From NCBI RefSeq assembly GCF_002025255.2, contig NZ_CP054587.1, positions 248,001 through 312,000 on the forward strand: a stretch of DNA of 64,000 nt, in the 5' to 3' direction. This document shows positions 26,116 to 34,206 of this stretch, piece by piece. Numbering within the stretch: position 1 is the stretch's first letter; each line of letters begins with the position of its first letter. This stretch comes from Halolamina sp. CBA1230. Lineage in GTDB: Archaea > Halobacteriota > Halobacteria > Halobacteriales > Haloferacaceae. Below the pieces are notes generated by a model. It did not search any database, had not been told where the DNA came from, and worked only from the letters and a program-made list of their open reading frames with translations. A program made the position numbers and the translations under genes.

Positions 26116-27216
26116 ATGGCTCTCGAGACAGCGGAGGAGTACACCGTTCGCTGGTTCGACCCCGCGGACCGCGAGCCGTTCCTCGACCTCTACACTGACA
26201 CGTTCGGCGGGGGGAGCGACGAGTGGTTCCAGTGGAAGTACGTCGACACCCCCCGCGTCGCCCACGTCCCGATCCTCGTCGCGACCGCCGACGGCGAGTT
26301 CGCCGGCGCCCGCGCACAGGTGCCGTTCCTGATGCGAGCCGGTGACGAAACCGCCCTCGCGATGCGCTTTGGCGACACGATGGTCCACCCCGACCACCGC
26401 CGTCACGGCGTGTTCAGCCGGCTGACCGAGCGCGCGCTCGACCACTACGGCGAGATGCCGGTGCAGTTCTGCTACAACGTCCCGAACGACCTCTCGCGGT
26501 CGGGGTTCCTGAAAGCAGGCGGCGAGATCGTCGCGAACCTCCCGTCGTTCTACCGCGTCCAGCAGCCGGGCGCGCTCGCGGCCGGCACCGACCTCCCGAT
26601 CACGATCGCGGCGCGGGCAGCCGCACCCGCCGTACGCGCGTACCTCCGTGGCCGCGACCAGCTCGCGTCGGTCCCCGAGGGTGTGAACGTGGTCGAGCAC
26701 GCCGAGATCCCCGTCCCGCTGCTCGCCCGGCTCTACCGGCGCGGTCGTCCGTCGTCGGTCCACGCCGTCCGCGACGAGCCGTTCCTCGAGTGGCGCTACC
26801 ACAACCCCGACTGGGAGTACCGGGCGTTCTCGGCGGGCAGCGGCGGCCGGACCGACGCAGCGATCGTCACCGGCACCCGGACCGACGAGGACGGCGTGAC
26901 CACGACGCACGTCGTGGACGTGCTCCCGCTCGCGTCGTCGGATCGGCGGGACACGGCGCTCCGTTCGCTGCTCGCGGCGATCACGAGTGCGTTCCGAGAC
27001 TCGGACCTGCTCGCGTACTGTGGGACGGCGATCCCGCGGTCGCTCCTCGCGGCCCACGGGTTCCAGTCCGACGGCCGGCTCCCGCTCTCGCAGGTGACTT
27101 CGCCGACGAAGCTGGTCGCCTACGACGTCGGCGACGGCGACTGGTCGGTCGGCGGGGTCGACGTCGCCGACCCGCGGGGCTGGGCGCTGTCCGACGTCGA
27201 ACTCGACGCGCGGTAG
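26116..27216 (+). CDS. GNAT-family N-acetyltransferase
   Basis: 366 residues. The N-terminal half has a GNAT core with acetyl-CoA loop MVHPDHRRHGVFSRLTERAL and a following YNVPNDLSRSGFLKAGG; the C-terminal half is a second, more diverged GNAT-like unit (VVDVLPLASSDRR to the end). Two-domain acyltransferases of this shape occur with polysaccharide-modifying genes; a deacetylase follows here at 27384. The ATG at 26116 is chosen over 26080 because the fold begins at once. Substrate unknown. Confidence 0.82.
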   Translation: MALETAEEYTVRWFDPADREPFLDLYTDTFGGGSDEWFQWKYVDTPRVAHVPILVATADGEFAGARAQVPFLMRAGDETALAMRFGDTMVHPDHRRHGVFSRLTERALDHYGEMPVQFCYNVPNDLSRSGFLKAGGEIVANLPSFYRVQQPGALAAGTDLPITIAARAAAPAVRAYLRGRDQLASVPEGVNVVEHAEIPVPLLARLYRRGRPSSVHAVRDEPFLEWRYHNPDWEYRAFSAGSGGRTDAAIVTGTRTDEDGVTTTHVVDVLPLASSDRRDTALRSLLAAITSAFRDSDLLAYCGTAIPRSLLAAHGFQSDGRLPLSQVTSPTKLVAYDVGDGDWSVGGVDVADPRGWALSDVELDAR

Positions 27217-27383
27217 ATGGGCGATCCCCGGCACGGTTAGTCGGCGCCGTGGTCGGGGCAGTCGGGGCATAACGAACCCGTTCCCGTGAAAGCTCGCGAC
27301 CATGAGCGACGCCGGCGACACGACCGTCGTCCCCGTTCGACAGCCCGGACCCCGATCGACTCGCCGTTCCGAGGTGAACACTC

Positions 27384-28334
27384 GTGGGTGACGTGGTCGT
27401 CTCGATCGACGCGGAGCTGGCCTGGGGGTACCACGACCTCCCGACCGCGCCCGACCGCATCGACCACGCACGGGAGGGGTGGCACGCCACGCTCAGCCTC
27501 CTGGCGAAACACGACGTTCCGGCGACGTGGGGGATCGTCGGCCACCTCCTGCTCGACGAGTGCGACGGGAGCCACGAGGACCACCCGCTCGGACCGTCGT
27601 GGTTCTCCTGTTCCGCCGGCCGCGCGACGGTCGACGACGACTGGCACGCGCCGAAGCTGGTCGAGGCCGTGCGGTCGTCCGAGCAGGACCACGAACTCGC
27701 GTCCCACAGCTTCTCACACGTCGTGATGGACGTCGACGGGGTCACGCGGGCCGTGGCGGACGCGGAGATCGAGAAGTCGATAGCGACGGCCGAGCGCCGT
27801 GGTCTCGACTTCGAGAGCTTCATCTTCCCTCGGAACGGCATCGCTCACCGGGACGTGCTCGCGGATCGCGCGGTGCGCTGCTACCGCGGGTGGCCGCCGG
27901 ATCGCTGGTACGACGAGTCACTGGCCCGCCCGCTGGTGAAGCTCGCGGACTGGTCACGGCTCGGCACCGCGCCGCCGATCGTCACACCGACCGTCGACGA
28001 ACACGGGCTCGTGAACGTGCCGGCGTCGCTGTACCTGTTCAGCTTCGAGGGGCCGGCACGGCGCGTGGCGCGACTTCTCGGCCGCAGTCCGATCGTCTCG
28101 GCCGCCAAACGCGGTATCGACGAGGCGGTCGGCGCCGACGGCGTGTTCCATCTCTGGTTCCACCCGCACAACCTCCTCCAGCCCGACGGCGTGGAGCGAC
28201 TCGACGCCGTGCTCGAACACGTGGCCCGGCGACGAGAGGAGACCGACCTCACGGTGCGGACGATGGGCGAGGTCGCCGCCGGCGTGCTGGGCGAACGTGG
28301 GGCTGAGCGGTCCGCTCACCCACCGACGGATTAG
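27384..28334 (+). CDS. Polysaccharide deacetylase-family protein (NodB/CE4 type)
   Basis: 316 residues from a GTG. The CE4 metal triad is visible: Asp9 in VVVSIDAELAWG, and His108/His112 in ASHSFSHVV; a later FPRNGIAH corresponds to motif 3. Such enzymes remove acetyl groups from N-acetyl-sugar polymers or related glycans. No signal peptide is apparent, so it may act on a cytoplasmic precursor. The stop codon lies inside the first copy of a 30-bp direct repeat (28323-28352). Confidence 0.87.
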   Translation: MGDVVVSIDAELAWGYHDLPTAPDRIDHAREGWHATLSLLAKHDVPATWGIVGHLLLDECDGSHEDHPLGPSWFSCSAGRATVDDDWHAPKLVEAVRSSEQDHELASHSFSHVVMDVDGVTRAVADAEIEKSIATAERRGLDFESFIFPRNGIAHRDVLADRAVRCYRGWPPDRWYDESLARPLVKLADWSRLGTAPPIVTPTVDEHGLVNVPASLYLFSFEGPARRVARLLGRSPIVSAAKRGIDEAVGADGVFHLWFHPHNLLQPDGVERLDAVLEHVARRREETDLTVRTMGEVAAGVLGERGAERSAHPPTD

Positions 28335-28417
28335 CCGTCGTCGTTGCCGAGCGACCGCGAGTTCGAGCCCGTCGACGGCGACGCCGTCCGACGGATTAGC
28401 CGTCGCCGTTGCCGAGC
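28323..28417. repeat. 30-bp direct duplication at two converging gene ends
   Basis: Copy 1 (28323-28352) and copy 2 (28388-28417) differ at one base (29 of 30 identical), start to start 65 bp. Both contain GGATTAGCCGTCG. Copy 1 holds the deacetylase stop codon; copy 2 holds the stop codon and last codons of the ParB-like gene on the other strand. This looks like duplication of a gene end. Confidence 0.8.
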
Positions 28418-29217
28418 CCTGCGAGGTCGGGGTGGCCGCGATGGGCTGCCGGGATCTGTTCACCACGGACGACGGCGTCCCGGACGGCCTGCCAGCGTCG
28501 GTGGCGGTGCAACACGCGCACTGGAACGCTGTCGAGGCCGAGCAGCTTCACGATCGACAGGCGGTTGCGGCCGTCGGCGAACAGCAGCTCGCCGTCCCGG
28601 CCGACGTTCACCGCGATCTCGTTTTTGAACCGCTCGGTTTTCAGATCCCGTCGCCCCTCGCCGCCGCGCTCGCCCCTGATGGGGTCGTCGCCCCCGGAAC
28701 CGCGGAGCTCCGCCTGCGTCCGGTAGCCCCCCTCGACGATCCGCTCGTACAGGCGGTCGAGCCGCGCACAGCGCTCGTCGAACTCCTCCCTCGTTCGGCA
28801 GCCCCAACGCGGTTGGCCGGATTCGATCTCGTCGACGACGCGGTCGTAGAACGCGGTCTCCCGCCACGGAACCCCCTGCTCGAAGTGGCGTTCGTACGCC
28901 CGGAACACGTCCATCGCCGCGAAGCGGTCGTCGGTTCGATCCCAGTCGCCGCCGCGGACGACGCCGGCGTCCTTGAACTTCGGTCCCGGAAGCGGGACGA
29001 CGCGCTCGATCCTCGCGGGGTCGACCTCGATCAGCCGGTAGGGGTCCGGCGGCGCCGCGTACCGGAGCCGGTTCCGGATCCATCTGGCCCGGACGTACGC
29101 CCGTGCGTAGCCGTCACGGGCCCGCAGGAGTGCGGACTCCCAGTAGGGGTGGCGGTCGACGAGCCGCTGCCCGACGCGCCTGAGCGTGGCGTCGAGCGAG
29201 TGGAACGAGGTGCTCAT
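28396..29217 (-). CDS. ParB-like N-terminal-domain protein
   Basis: 273 residues. The C-terminal part has a ParB/Srx-like core: LKTERFKNEIAVNVG, LLFADGRNRLSIVKLLG and SVPVRVLHRHRRW, with the typical DGRNRL segment. The N-terminal 150 residues (YRLIEVDPARIERVVPLPG) are not recognised. Proteins with this core bind nucleotides; this one lacks the HTH of chromosome-partitioning ParB. Its neighbours point to glycan or surface metabolism, so a kinase-like or regulatory role is as likely as DNA segregation. Confidence 0.75.
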   Translation of the reverse strand: MSTSFHSLDATLRRVGQRLVDRHPYWESALLRARDGYARAYVRARWIRNRLRYAAPPDPYRLIEVDPARIERVVPLPGPKFKDAGVVRGGDWDRTDDRFAAMDVFRAYERHFEQGVPWRETAFYDRVVDEIESGQPRWGCRTREEFDERCARLDRLYERIVEGGYRTQAELRGSGGDDPIRGERGGEGRRDLKTERFKNEIAVNVGRDGELLFADGRNRLSIVKLLGLDSVPVRVLHRHRRWQAVRDAVVRGEQIPAAHRGHPDLAGLGNGDG

Positions 29218-29427
29218 TCCCGCCCTCCCCCGCCACGACTGACCGCGGCCTCGTTTCGCCCGGTGGCTGTTCCCCCGATCCTGCCGACGGCGCTGGAACG
29301 CATCGGCGCGATATCCGGCCGTCCGGGGGTTAGTTATGGAGCGGTTACGCCGGACCCGGGGTCGGTCGATCGGAGGGAACCGCTGTACACTGCGGTTGTG
29401 GCATGGGGAGGCACGACACGAAAAGGC

Positions 29428-29433
29428 ATATAT
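29428..29433 (+). promoter_or_regulatory. TATA box for GTPase gene
   Basis: ATATAT is centred 27 nt upstream of the ATG at 29458, the classical haloarchaeal leaderless arrangement. It decides the start against the much longer upstream open frame. Confidence 0.65.
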
Positions 29434-29457
29434 CGCCCGCGGCGCCTACCCCGCTCT

Positions 29458-31068
29458 ATGAGCGCAGACCGGGCCCCGCTCCGGCGGGCCCTGGAGCGCG
29501 GCGAGGAGGAGGGTGGCCCGATCGAGTTCAAGACGCGGCTCACCCGCGACACGCATCTCGCGGACGGTCGGATGGAGTCGCTGGCTGCCCAGCTCCGCCA
29601 CCGCGTGCTCTCCGGTGACGGTGAGGCGACGTACGTCGTCGGCGTCGACGACGACGGCGCGATAGCGGGGATCTCCCCCGACGCCTTCTCGGAGTCGATG
29701 GACGTCCTCTCGCTGCTGGCCGACGAGGCCGACGCCCACATCGAGGACGTGGAGACGTGGGGGATCGACGGCGGCGACGGCGAGGGGCTCGTCGGCGTCG
29801 CGACGCTCCGCGAGGGCGCGATGCTCGACCGCGAGGACGACGAACACGTCGTCGTCGGCACGGCGGGCCACGTCGATCACGGGAAGTCGACGCTCGTCGG
29901 CACGCTCGTCACCGGCGAGCGCGACGACGGGGAGGGCGGTACCCGCTCGTTCCTCGACGTCCAGCCCCACGAGGTCGAACGCGGGCTCTCGGCGGACCTC
30001 TCCTACGCGGTGTACGGGTTCGACGACGACGGGCCGGTTCGGATGGACAACCCCCACCGCAAGAGCGACCGCGCCCGGGTGGTCCAGGAGGCCGAGCGCC
30101 TCGTCAGCTTCGTCGACACCGTCGGTCACGAGCCCTGGCTCCGCACCACGATCCGCGGGCTGGTGGGCCAGAAGCTCGACTACGGGCTGCTCGCGGTCGC
30201 GGCCGACGACGGGCCGACCAAGACCACCCGCGAACACCTCGGCATCCTGCTCGCGACCGAACTCCCGACGATGGTCGCGATCACCAAGACTGACGCCGTG
30301 AGCGACGAGCGCGTCGAGGACGTCGAGGACGAGGTGGAGGCGATGCTCCGGGAGGTCGGCGAGACCCCCCTGCCCGTCGAACGTCACGGGATCGACGCCG
30401 CGATCGAGGAGATCGGGACGGTCGTGCCGATCCTCCGGACGAGCGCGGTCGCTGGCGACGGGCTCGACGATCTGGACACGCTGTTCGAGGCGCTGCCCAA
30501 GCGGGAGTCCGACGCCGACGCGCCGTTCCGGATGTACGTCGACCGCTCCTACAACGTCACCGGCGTCGGTGCCGTCGCCTCGGGGACGATCAACGCCGGC
30601 AGCGTCGAGGCGGGCGACGAACTCCTGCTCGGGCCGATGGCCGACGGGAGCTTCCGGGACGTGGAAGTCAGGTCGATCGAGATGCACTACCACCGCGTGG
30701 ATCAGGCCAGCGCGGGCCGGATCGTCGGCATCGCGCTCAAAGGCGTCGAGGAGAGCGAGATCGAACGCGGGATGGCACTCCTCCCCCGCGACGCCGACCC
30801 CGAGCCGGTCCGGGAGTTCGAGGCCGAGGTGGTCGTGCTGAACCATCCGACCAAGATCGGCGACGGGTACGAGCCGGTCGTCCACCTCGAAACCGTGAGC
30901 GAGGCCGCGATCTTCAGCCCCGAGGGCGGTCGGCTGCTCCCCGGCGACAACGGGAACACGACGGTCCGGTTCAAGTTCCGCCCCTACCTCGTCGAGGAGG
31001 GGCAGCGCTTCGTGTTCCGCGAGGGGCGGAGCAAGGGCGTGGGGACGGTCAGATCGATAGATACGTAG
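29458..31068 (+). CDS. GTPBP1/2-type translational GTPase (EF-1 alpha-like)
   Basis: 536 residues. N-terminal ~125 residues are a family-specific extension. The G domain follows: G1 GTAGHVDHGKST (134-145), G3 DTVGHE, G4 TKTD, G5 TSA, then two beta-barrel domains (YVDRSYNVTGVGAVASGTI and a C-terminal barrel with RFKFRPYLVEEGQRFVFREG). This is the architecture of archaeal GTPBP1-like proteins related to EF-1 alpha and SelB. The role may be rescue or turnover of ribosome complexes (known only for distant eukaryotic members). The start is fixed by the TATA box at 29428. Confidence 0.88.
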   Translation: MSADRAPLRRALERGEEEGGPIEFKTRLTRDTHLADGRMESLAAQLRHRVLSGDGEATYVVGVDDDGAIAGISPDAFSESMDVLSLLADEADAHIEDVETWGIDGGDGEGLVGVATLREGAMLDREDDEHVVVGTAGHVDHGKSTLVGTLVTGERDDGEGGTRSFLDVQPHEVERGLSADLSYAVYGFDDDGPVRMDNPHRKSDRARVVQEAERLVSFVDTVGHEPWLRTTIRGLVGQKLDYGLLAVAADDGPTKTTREHLGILLATELPTMVAITKTDAVSDERVEDVEDEVEAMLREVGETPLPVERHGIDAAIEEIGTVVPILRTSAVAGDGLDDLDTLFEALPKRESDADAPFRMYVDRSYNVTGVGAVASGTINAGSVEAGDELLLGPMADGSFRDVEVRSIEMHYHRVDQASAGRIVGIALKGVEESEIERGMALLPRDADPEPVREFEAEVVVLNHPTKIGDGYEPVVHLETVSEAAIFSPEGGRLLPGDNGNTTVRFKFRPYLVEEGQRFVFREGRSKGVGTVRSIDT

Positions 31069-31109
31069 CCCGAACCCTTTTCGCGCCGGCAGTCGACGGC
31101 CGAAGGGAT

Positions 31110-31511
31110 ATGGAGTCGACCGCGAGGCGCCGGCTGGCGCTGTTCGTGACCGGCGTGTTGCTCGCCGTGACCGTCACGACGCTCGTCCAGTTCCTGCTGG
31201 TGGGCGAGGCGGTCGTCGGTGCTGGGCCGTACGCCGTCGCGGTCGGGGTCGGAGTCGCGATGCCGCTGCTGCTCGCCGGCGCCTACCCGCTGACGAGCGT
31301 CGACGACCGACGGACGCGGGCGGTGCTGGCGGTCGCCGAGAGCGCGCTGGGGATCGGGGTCGGTGTCGGCGCGGTCGCCGTGGTGCTCACGGTCGACGCC
31401 GGCGAGATGCTCGCGGTCGGCGTCGGCGCGGCCGCGGCGTATCTGGGCGGCGTCGCGGCGCGCGCGCTCGTGCTCGGCCGGGAGGCGGCCGACGAGTCGA
31501 CCGTTAGGTGA
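31110..31511 (+). CDS. Small multi-spanning membrane protein
   Basis: 133 residues, about four hydrophobic segments (roughly 10-30, 36-58, 70-90, 95-118), rich in Ala, Val and Gly. No motif recognised. It follows the GTPase gene by 41 bp on the same strand and overlaps by 8 bp the end of the convergent gene. Function unknown. Confidence 0.72.
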   Translation: MESTARRRLALFVTGVLLAVTVTTLVQFLLVGEAVVGAGPYAVAVGVGVAMPLLLAGAYPLTSVDDRRTRAVLAVAESALGIGVGVGAVAVVLTVDAGEMLAVGVGAAAAYLGGVAARALVLGREAADESTVR

Positions 31512-32001
31512 TCGTTTCGCCCGCCACGTAGCCGCTGTTCCGCCGCTCGGCCAGATCCAGCAGCACCAGCCAGTCGAGCAGTCGCTCGGTCCGATCGGTC
31601 CAGTGGTCGACCCACTGCCGGCGGCGCTCGCGCTCCCAGCCCGGCACCGTCTCGCGGAGGCGGTCGAACACGTCCTCGGCGCCGAGTGGGTCGTCAGCTG
31701 CTCGGAGCACCTCGAGCGTCTCGCTCGCGCCGAACACCCGATCGCGGAACGACTCCCGGACGTTCTCGGGCGTGGGATCGCGATCAGTGCGCTTGAACCC
31801 CGAGTCGGTTTCCACGGCCAGCTCCAGCGCGCGGAGGAACGTGAGCCACGTCCGCGCGACGTCGCGGCTCTCGTACCCCTCGCGGCGCATCAGGCGGGCA
31901 CAGCAGTCGTTCTCCGAGCCCGGAACGAGCGGCACCGCCGACTGCGCCGCCGCCACGGCGTCAAGGTCGGCGGGCGGCTCGGGCAGCGGTTTGAGTCGCA
32001 C
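31504..32001 (-). CDS. Uncharacterised haloarchaeal protein downstream of mch
   Basis: 165 residues from a GTG at 32001. Mostly helical, with Trp-rich segments (ARTWLTFLRALELAVE, ERERRRQWVDHWTDRTERLL) and a C-terminal LVLLDLAERRNSGYVAGE. It begins 3 nt after the mch stop on the same strand, so it is almost certainly co-expressed with mch. No domain recognised and no function proposed. Confidence 0.7.
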   Translation of the reverse strand: MRLKPLPEPPADLDAVAAAQSAVPLVPGSENDCCARLMRREGYESRDVARTWLTFLRALELAVETDSGFKRTDRDPTPENVRESFRDRVFGASETLEVLRAADDPLGAEDVFDRLRETVPGWERERRRQWVDHWTDRTERLLDWLVLLDLAERRNSGYVAGETIT

Positions 32002-32004
32002 GGC

Positions 32005-32940
32005 CTAGAAGCCGAAGCTCTCGGCCAGCAGCGCCTCGTTCCGCTCGCCGAAGCGGTACGTCGGGCCGTCGGCCACGTCGACGGTGACCGCCGCGGGACC
32101 GAACACCGACGCCGGCAGCGCCTCGAAGTCCCAGTCGTGGGCTTCGAAGATGTCGGCGAACGGCTCGTCGAACTCCGCGCCGGCGTCGGAGCTGATCGAC
32201 GCGAACGCGTCCTCGTCGTCGCGGGCGACGGTGAGGTGGACCTCGCCGCCGTAGGCGAGCGCGTCGTTCGTGCGGGCCATCGCCTCGCTCTCGTCGTACC
32301 CCACCGGCGCGACGGGCGCCGTGCCGGAGACCGAGAGCACGTCGTCCGGGTCGTAGCCCGCCTCGAACAGCTGCCAGACGGCCGTCTCCGGCGCGCGCGC
32401 CCCGGCGGCGACGCTGCCCGCGATGGAGCCGAGCGCGAACGTCGGCAGGAACACGCCGCTCTCCTCGACGCCCGCGAGATCGGCGACGTGGGCGGCGATC
32501 TGCTCGTCCGGGAGTTCGATGCTCTCGACGGCGAGCACGGTCAGATCGAACTCGTCGTAGTAGCCCACGGCCTCGAACTCCGACTCCTCGCCCACCAGCG
32601 CGCGGGCCGGGCCGGAACCCAGTCCGTCGAACACGTCGAAATCCAGCTCCCAGCCCGCCTTCTGCGAGCACAGCAGCGCGACGCCGGGGTGGTCGGTCGA
32701 CAGTTCGACGTGGGGGACGGGCGCGCCGTCGACGCGGCCCATCCGGGTCGTGACCGTCGACAGCCCCGCCGTCTGGATCTCCGCGAGCAGCACGCCCGCC
32801 TCGACCCCGCCGTCGGCCTCGACGCCGAAGTCCAGCACGGTCGCGCCCGAGTCGAGTTCGTAGGGCGCGACGTTGAGCTCGTCGGCGAAATCGAGCGCCT
32901 CGTCGACCAGCTCGACCGCCATCCGGTTGATACTCTCCAT
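32005..32940 (-). CDS. mch: Methenyltetrahydromethanopterin cyclohydrolase
   Basis: 311 residues. It interconverts 5-formyl and methenyl forms of the tetrahydrofolate/methanopterin-type C1 carrier. MESINRMAVELVDEA, VTTRMGRVDGAPVPHVELSTDHP, and CSQKAGWELDFD are characteristic; later GTAPVAPVGYDESEAMARTN and LAYGGEVHLTV. Haloarchaea are not methanogens and use the enzyme in one-carbon metabolism. It lies downstream of the thiamine-binding gene (60 bp gap) and upstream of an unknown gene (3 nt gap). Confidence 0.93.
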   Translation of the reverse strand: MESINRMAVELVDEALDFADELNVAPYELDSGATVLDFGVEADGGVEAGVLLAEIQTAGLSTVTTRMGRVDGAPVPHVELSTDHPGVALLCSQKAGWELDFDVFDGLGSGPARALVGEESEFEAVGYYDEFDLTVLAVESIELPDEQIAAHVADLAGVEESGVFLPTFALGSIAGSVAAGARAPETAVWQLFEAGYDPDDVLSVSGTAPVAPVGYDESEAMARTNDALAYGGEVHLTVARDDEDAFASISSDAGAEFDEPFADIFEAHDWDFEALPASVFGPAAVTVDVADGPTYRFGERNEALLAESFGF

Positions 32941-33000
32941 ACGCCTTACTCCCGCGTCACCGCGTAAAGGGGTTTTCAGTCGACGGCCGGCGCGGCCGGG

Positions 33001-33312
33001 TCAGCGCTCCCGTTTAGCCTCCCTCCCCAACGCCTCCTCAACCGACTCCACTTTCGACGCCGCGTCGGCGTCGCTCGTCCGTTTGTCGTCGATCTTCAGG
33101 AACGTGCTCACGCGGTCGCCGTCGACGGCCTCGTGGGCGGCCTGTGCGGCCGCGAACAGCTCGTCGATCGTCTCGGCCTCGATGGTGGTCCCCATCGGGG
33201 TGGTCTCGTAGCTGACGTCGAACTCGTCGAGCGCGGCGACGGCCTTCGCCACTTCGGGACCCATCGACTCGTCGGTCGCCGGTGCGACGGAGAGGAACGC
33301 GACGACAGTCAT
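33001..33312 (-). CDS. MTH1187-family thiamine-binding protein
   Basis: 103 residues from the ATG at 33312. The family pattern is clear: VVAFLSVAPATDESMGPEVAKAV at the start in essence, then SYETTPMGTTIEAE and VSTFLKIDDKR. Proteins of this small ferredoxin-like fold bind thiamine. A longer frame to 33393 starts in the divergent spacer and is rejected. Heads the three-gene minus-strand run with mch. Confidence 0.85.
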   Translation of the reverse strand: MTVVAFLSVAPATDESMGPEVAKAVAALDEFDVSYETTPMGTTIEAETIDELFAAAQAAHEAVDGDRVSTFLKIDDKRTSDADAASKVESVEEALGREAKRER

Positions 33313-33391
33313 GGGTGCCCCTTGGGTCCGGCGACCCTTCGCTCTACCGGCGACCGGAACGCTGACGGCGGCGGCCGCCGACGCGCCAGCC

Positions 33392-34036
33392 ATGAGCGAC
33401 AGTGTCGACGTTCCCGCCGACGCCGCGGCGGTCGCGGGACGCTATCACCGTCTCGAGCGGCTGGTCAGCGGCGGCGTCGCCGTCGGAATCGCGCTCGCCG
33501 GTGCGGCGGCGTTCCTGCTCCTCCCGCCGCTGTGGGCGCTGGTGCCGATCGTCGCGCTGGTCGTGCTGGCTCGCGCGCCCGTGTTCCGCTCCGGCGGGCG
33601 TGCACGCCTGCGAACCGACGCCGATCCCGCGTCGGTCCGGGAGGCGTTCGCGGGGGCGACGCCGCCGCCGCTGGCGCTCCAGTGGGGGATCGCCGACGAC
33701 GTACGGACGGTCGAGGGCGGCGTCGTGTACGATCTCTCCTACCTGTTCGGCCTCCGGACCGTCGAGCTACGCGTCGAGGCCGAGGTGGTCGAGAACGTCA
33801 CGGAGCCGGACCGCGTGGAACTGACGGCGACGGTCGACGGCCAGCCGTGGGGCACGTACACCGCCTGGGTCGAACCCGTCGAGGGCGGAACGGGCATCAC
33901 GGTCGAGGTGCAGTCGGACCGGAAGTTCGGCCTCCGGCGGATCCCGCAGTACCTGATCGTCCGGCGCTACCGCGACGCCGCGATCGAGGCGCAGGGGTAC
34001 GAGGTGGTCGAGCGGTCGTTCTCGCTGTCGACGTAG
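33392..34036 (+). CDS. Membrane-anchored protein with two N-terminal helices
   Basis: 214 residues. Two hydrophobic segments (about 26-44 and 46-60: AGAAAFLLLPP, ALVPIVALVVLA) are followed by a soluble beta-rich domain (VVYDLSYLFGLRTVELRVEAE, VELTATVDGQPWGTYTAWVEP) facing the cytoplasm or exterior. An in-frame start at 33311 overlaps the divergent gene and lacks support. Not recognised beyond haloarchaeal-type; function unknown. Confidence 0.72.
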   Translation: MSDSVDVPADAAAVAGRYHRLERLVSGGVAVGIALAGAAAFLLLPPLWALVPIVALVVLARAPVFRSGGRARLRTDADPASVREAFAGATPPPLALQWGIADDVRTVEGGVVYDLSYLFGLRTVELRVEAEVVENVTEPDRVELTATVDGQPWGTYTAWVEPVEGGTGITVEVQSDRKFGLRRIPQYLIVRRYRDAAIEAQGYEVVERSFSLST

Positions 34037-34164
34037 CTACTCCAGCACGCCGCACCGAGAGCGACTGCCGAGTCGAAGGGAGCGGTATATAGCGGCCTGT
34101 TCGTGAACGCTTCTCAATCCCGCCGAACGGGGTGCTGTAGAGTTATTATTTCGCTAGATACTCC

Positions 34165-34174
34165 TATTATAAAC
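34165..34174 (+). promoter_or_regulatory. TATA element for the pst operon
   Basis: TATTATAAAC lies in an AT-rich patch (34141-34190) upstream of pstS; transcription near 34197 would leave a leader of about 10 nt. The surrounding TTATTATTTCGC may hold the phosphate-responsive operator, but no validated consensus is used here. Confidence 0.5.
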
Positions 34175-34206
34175 TGCTTTACTCGTTCACTCCCCCGAAA
34201 CAGTTG

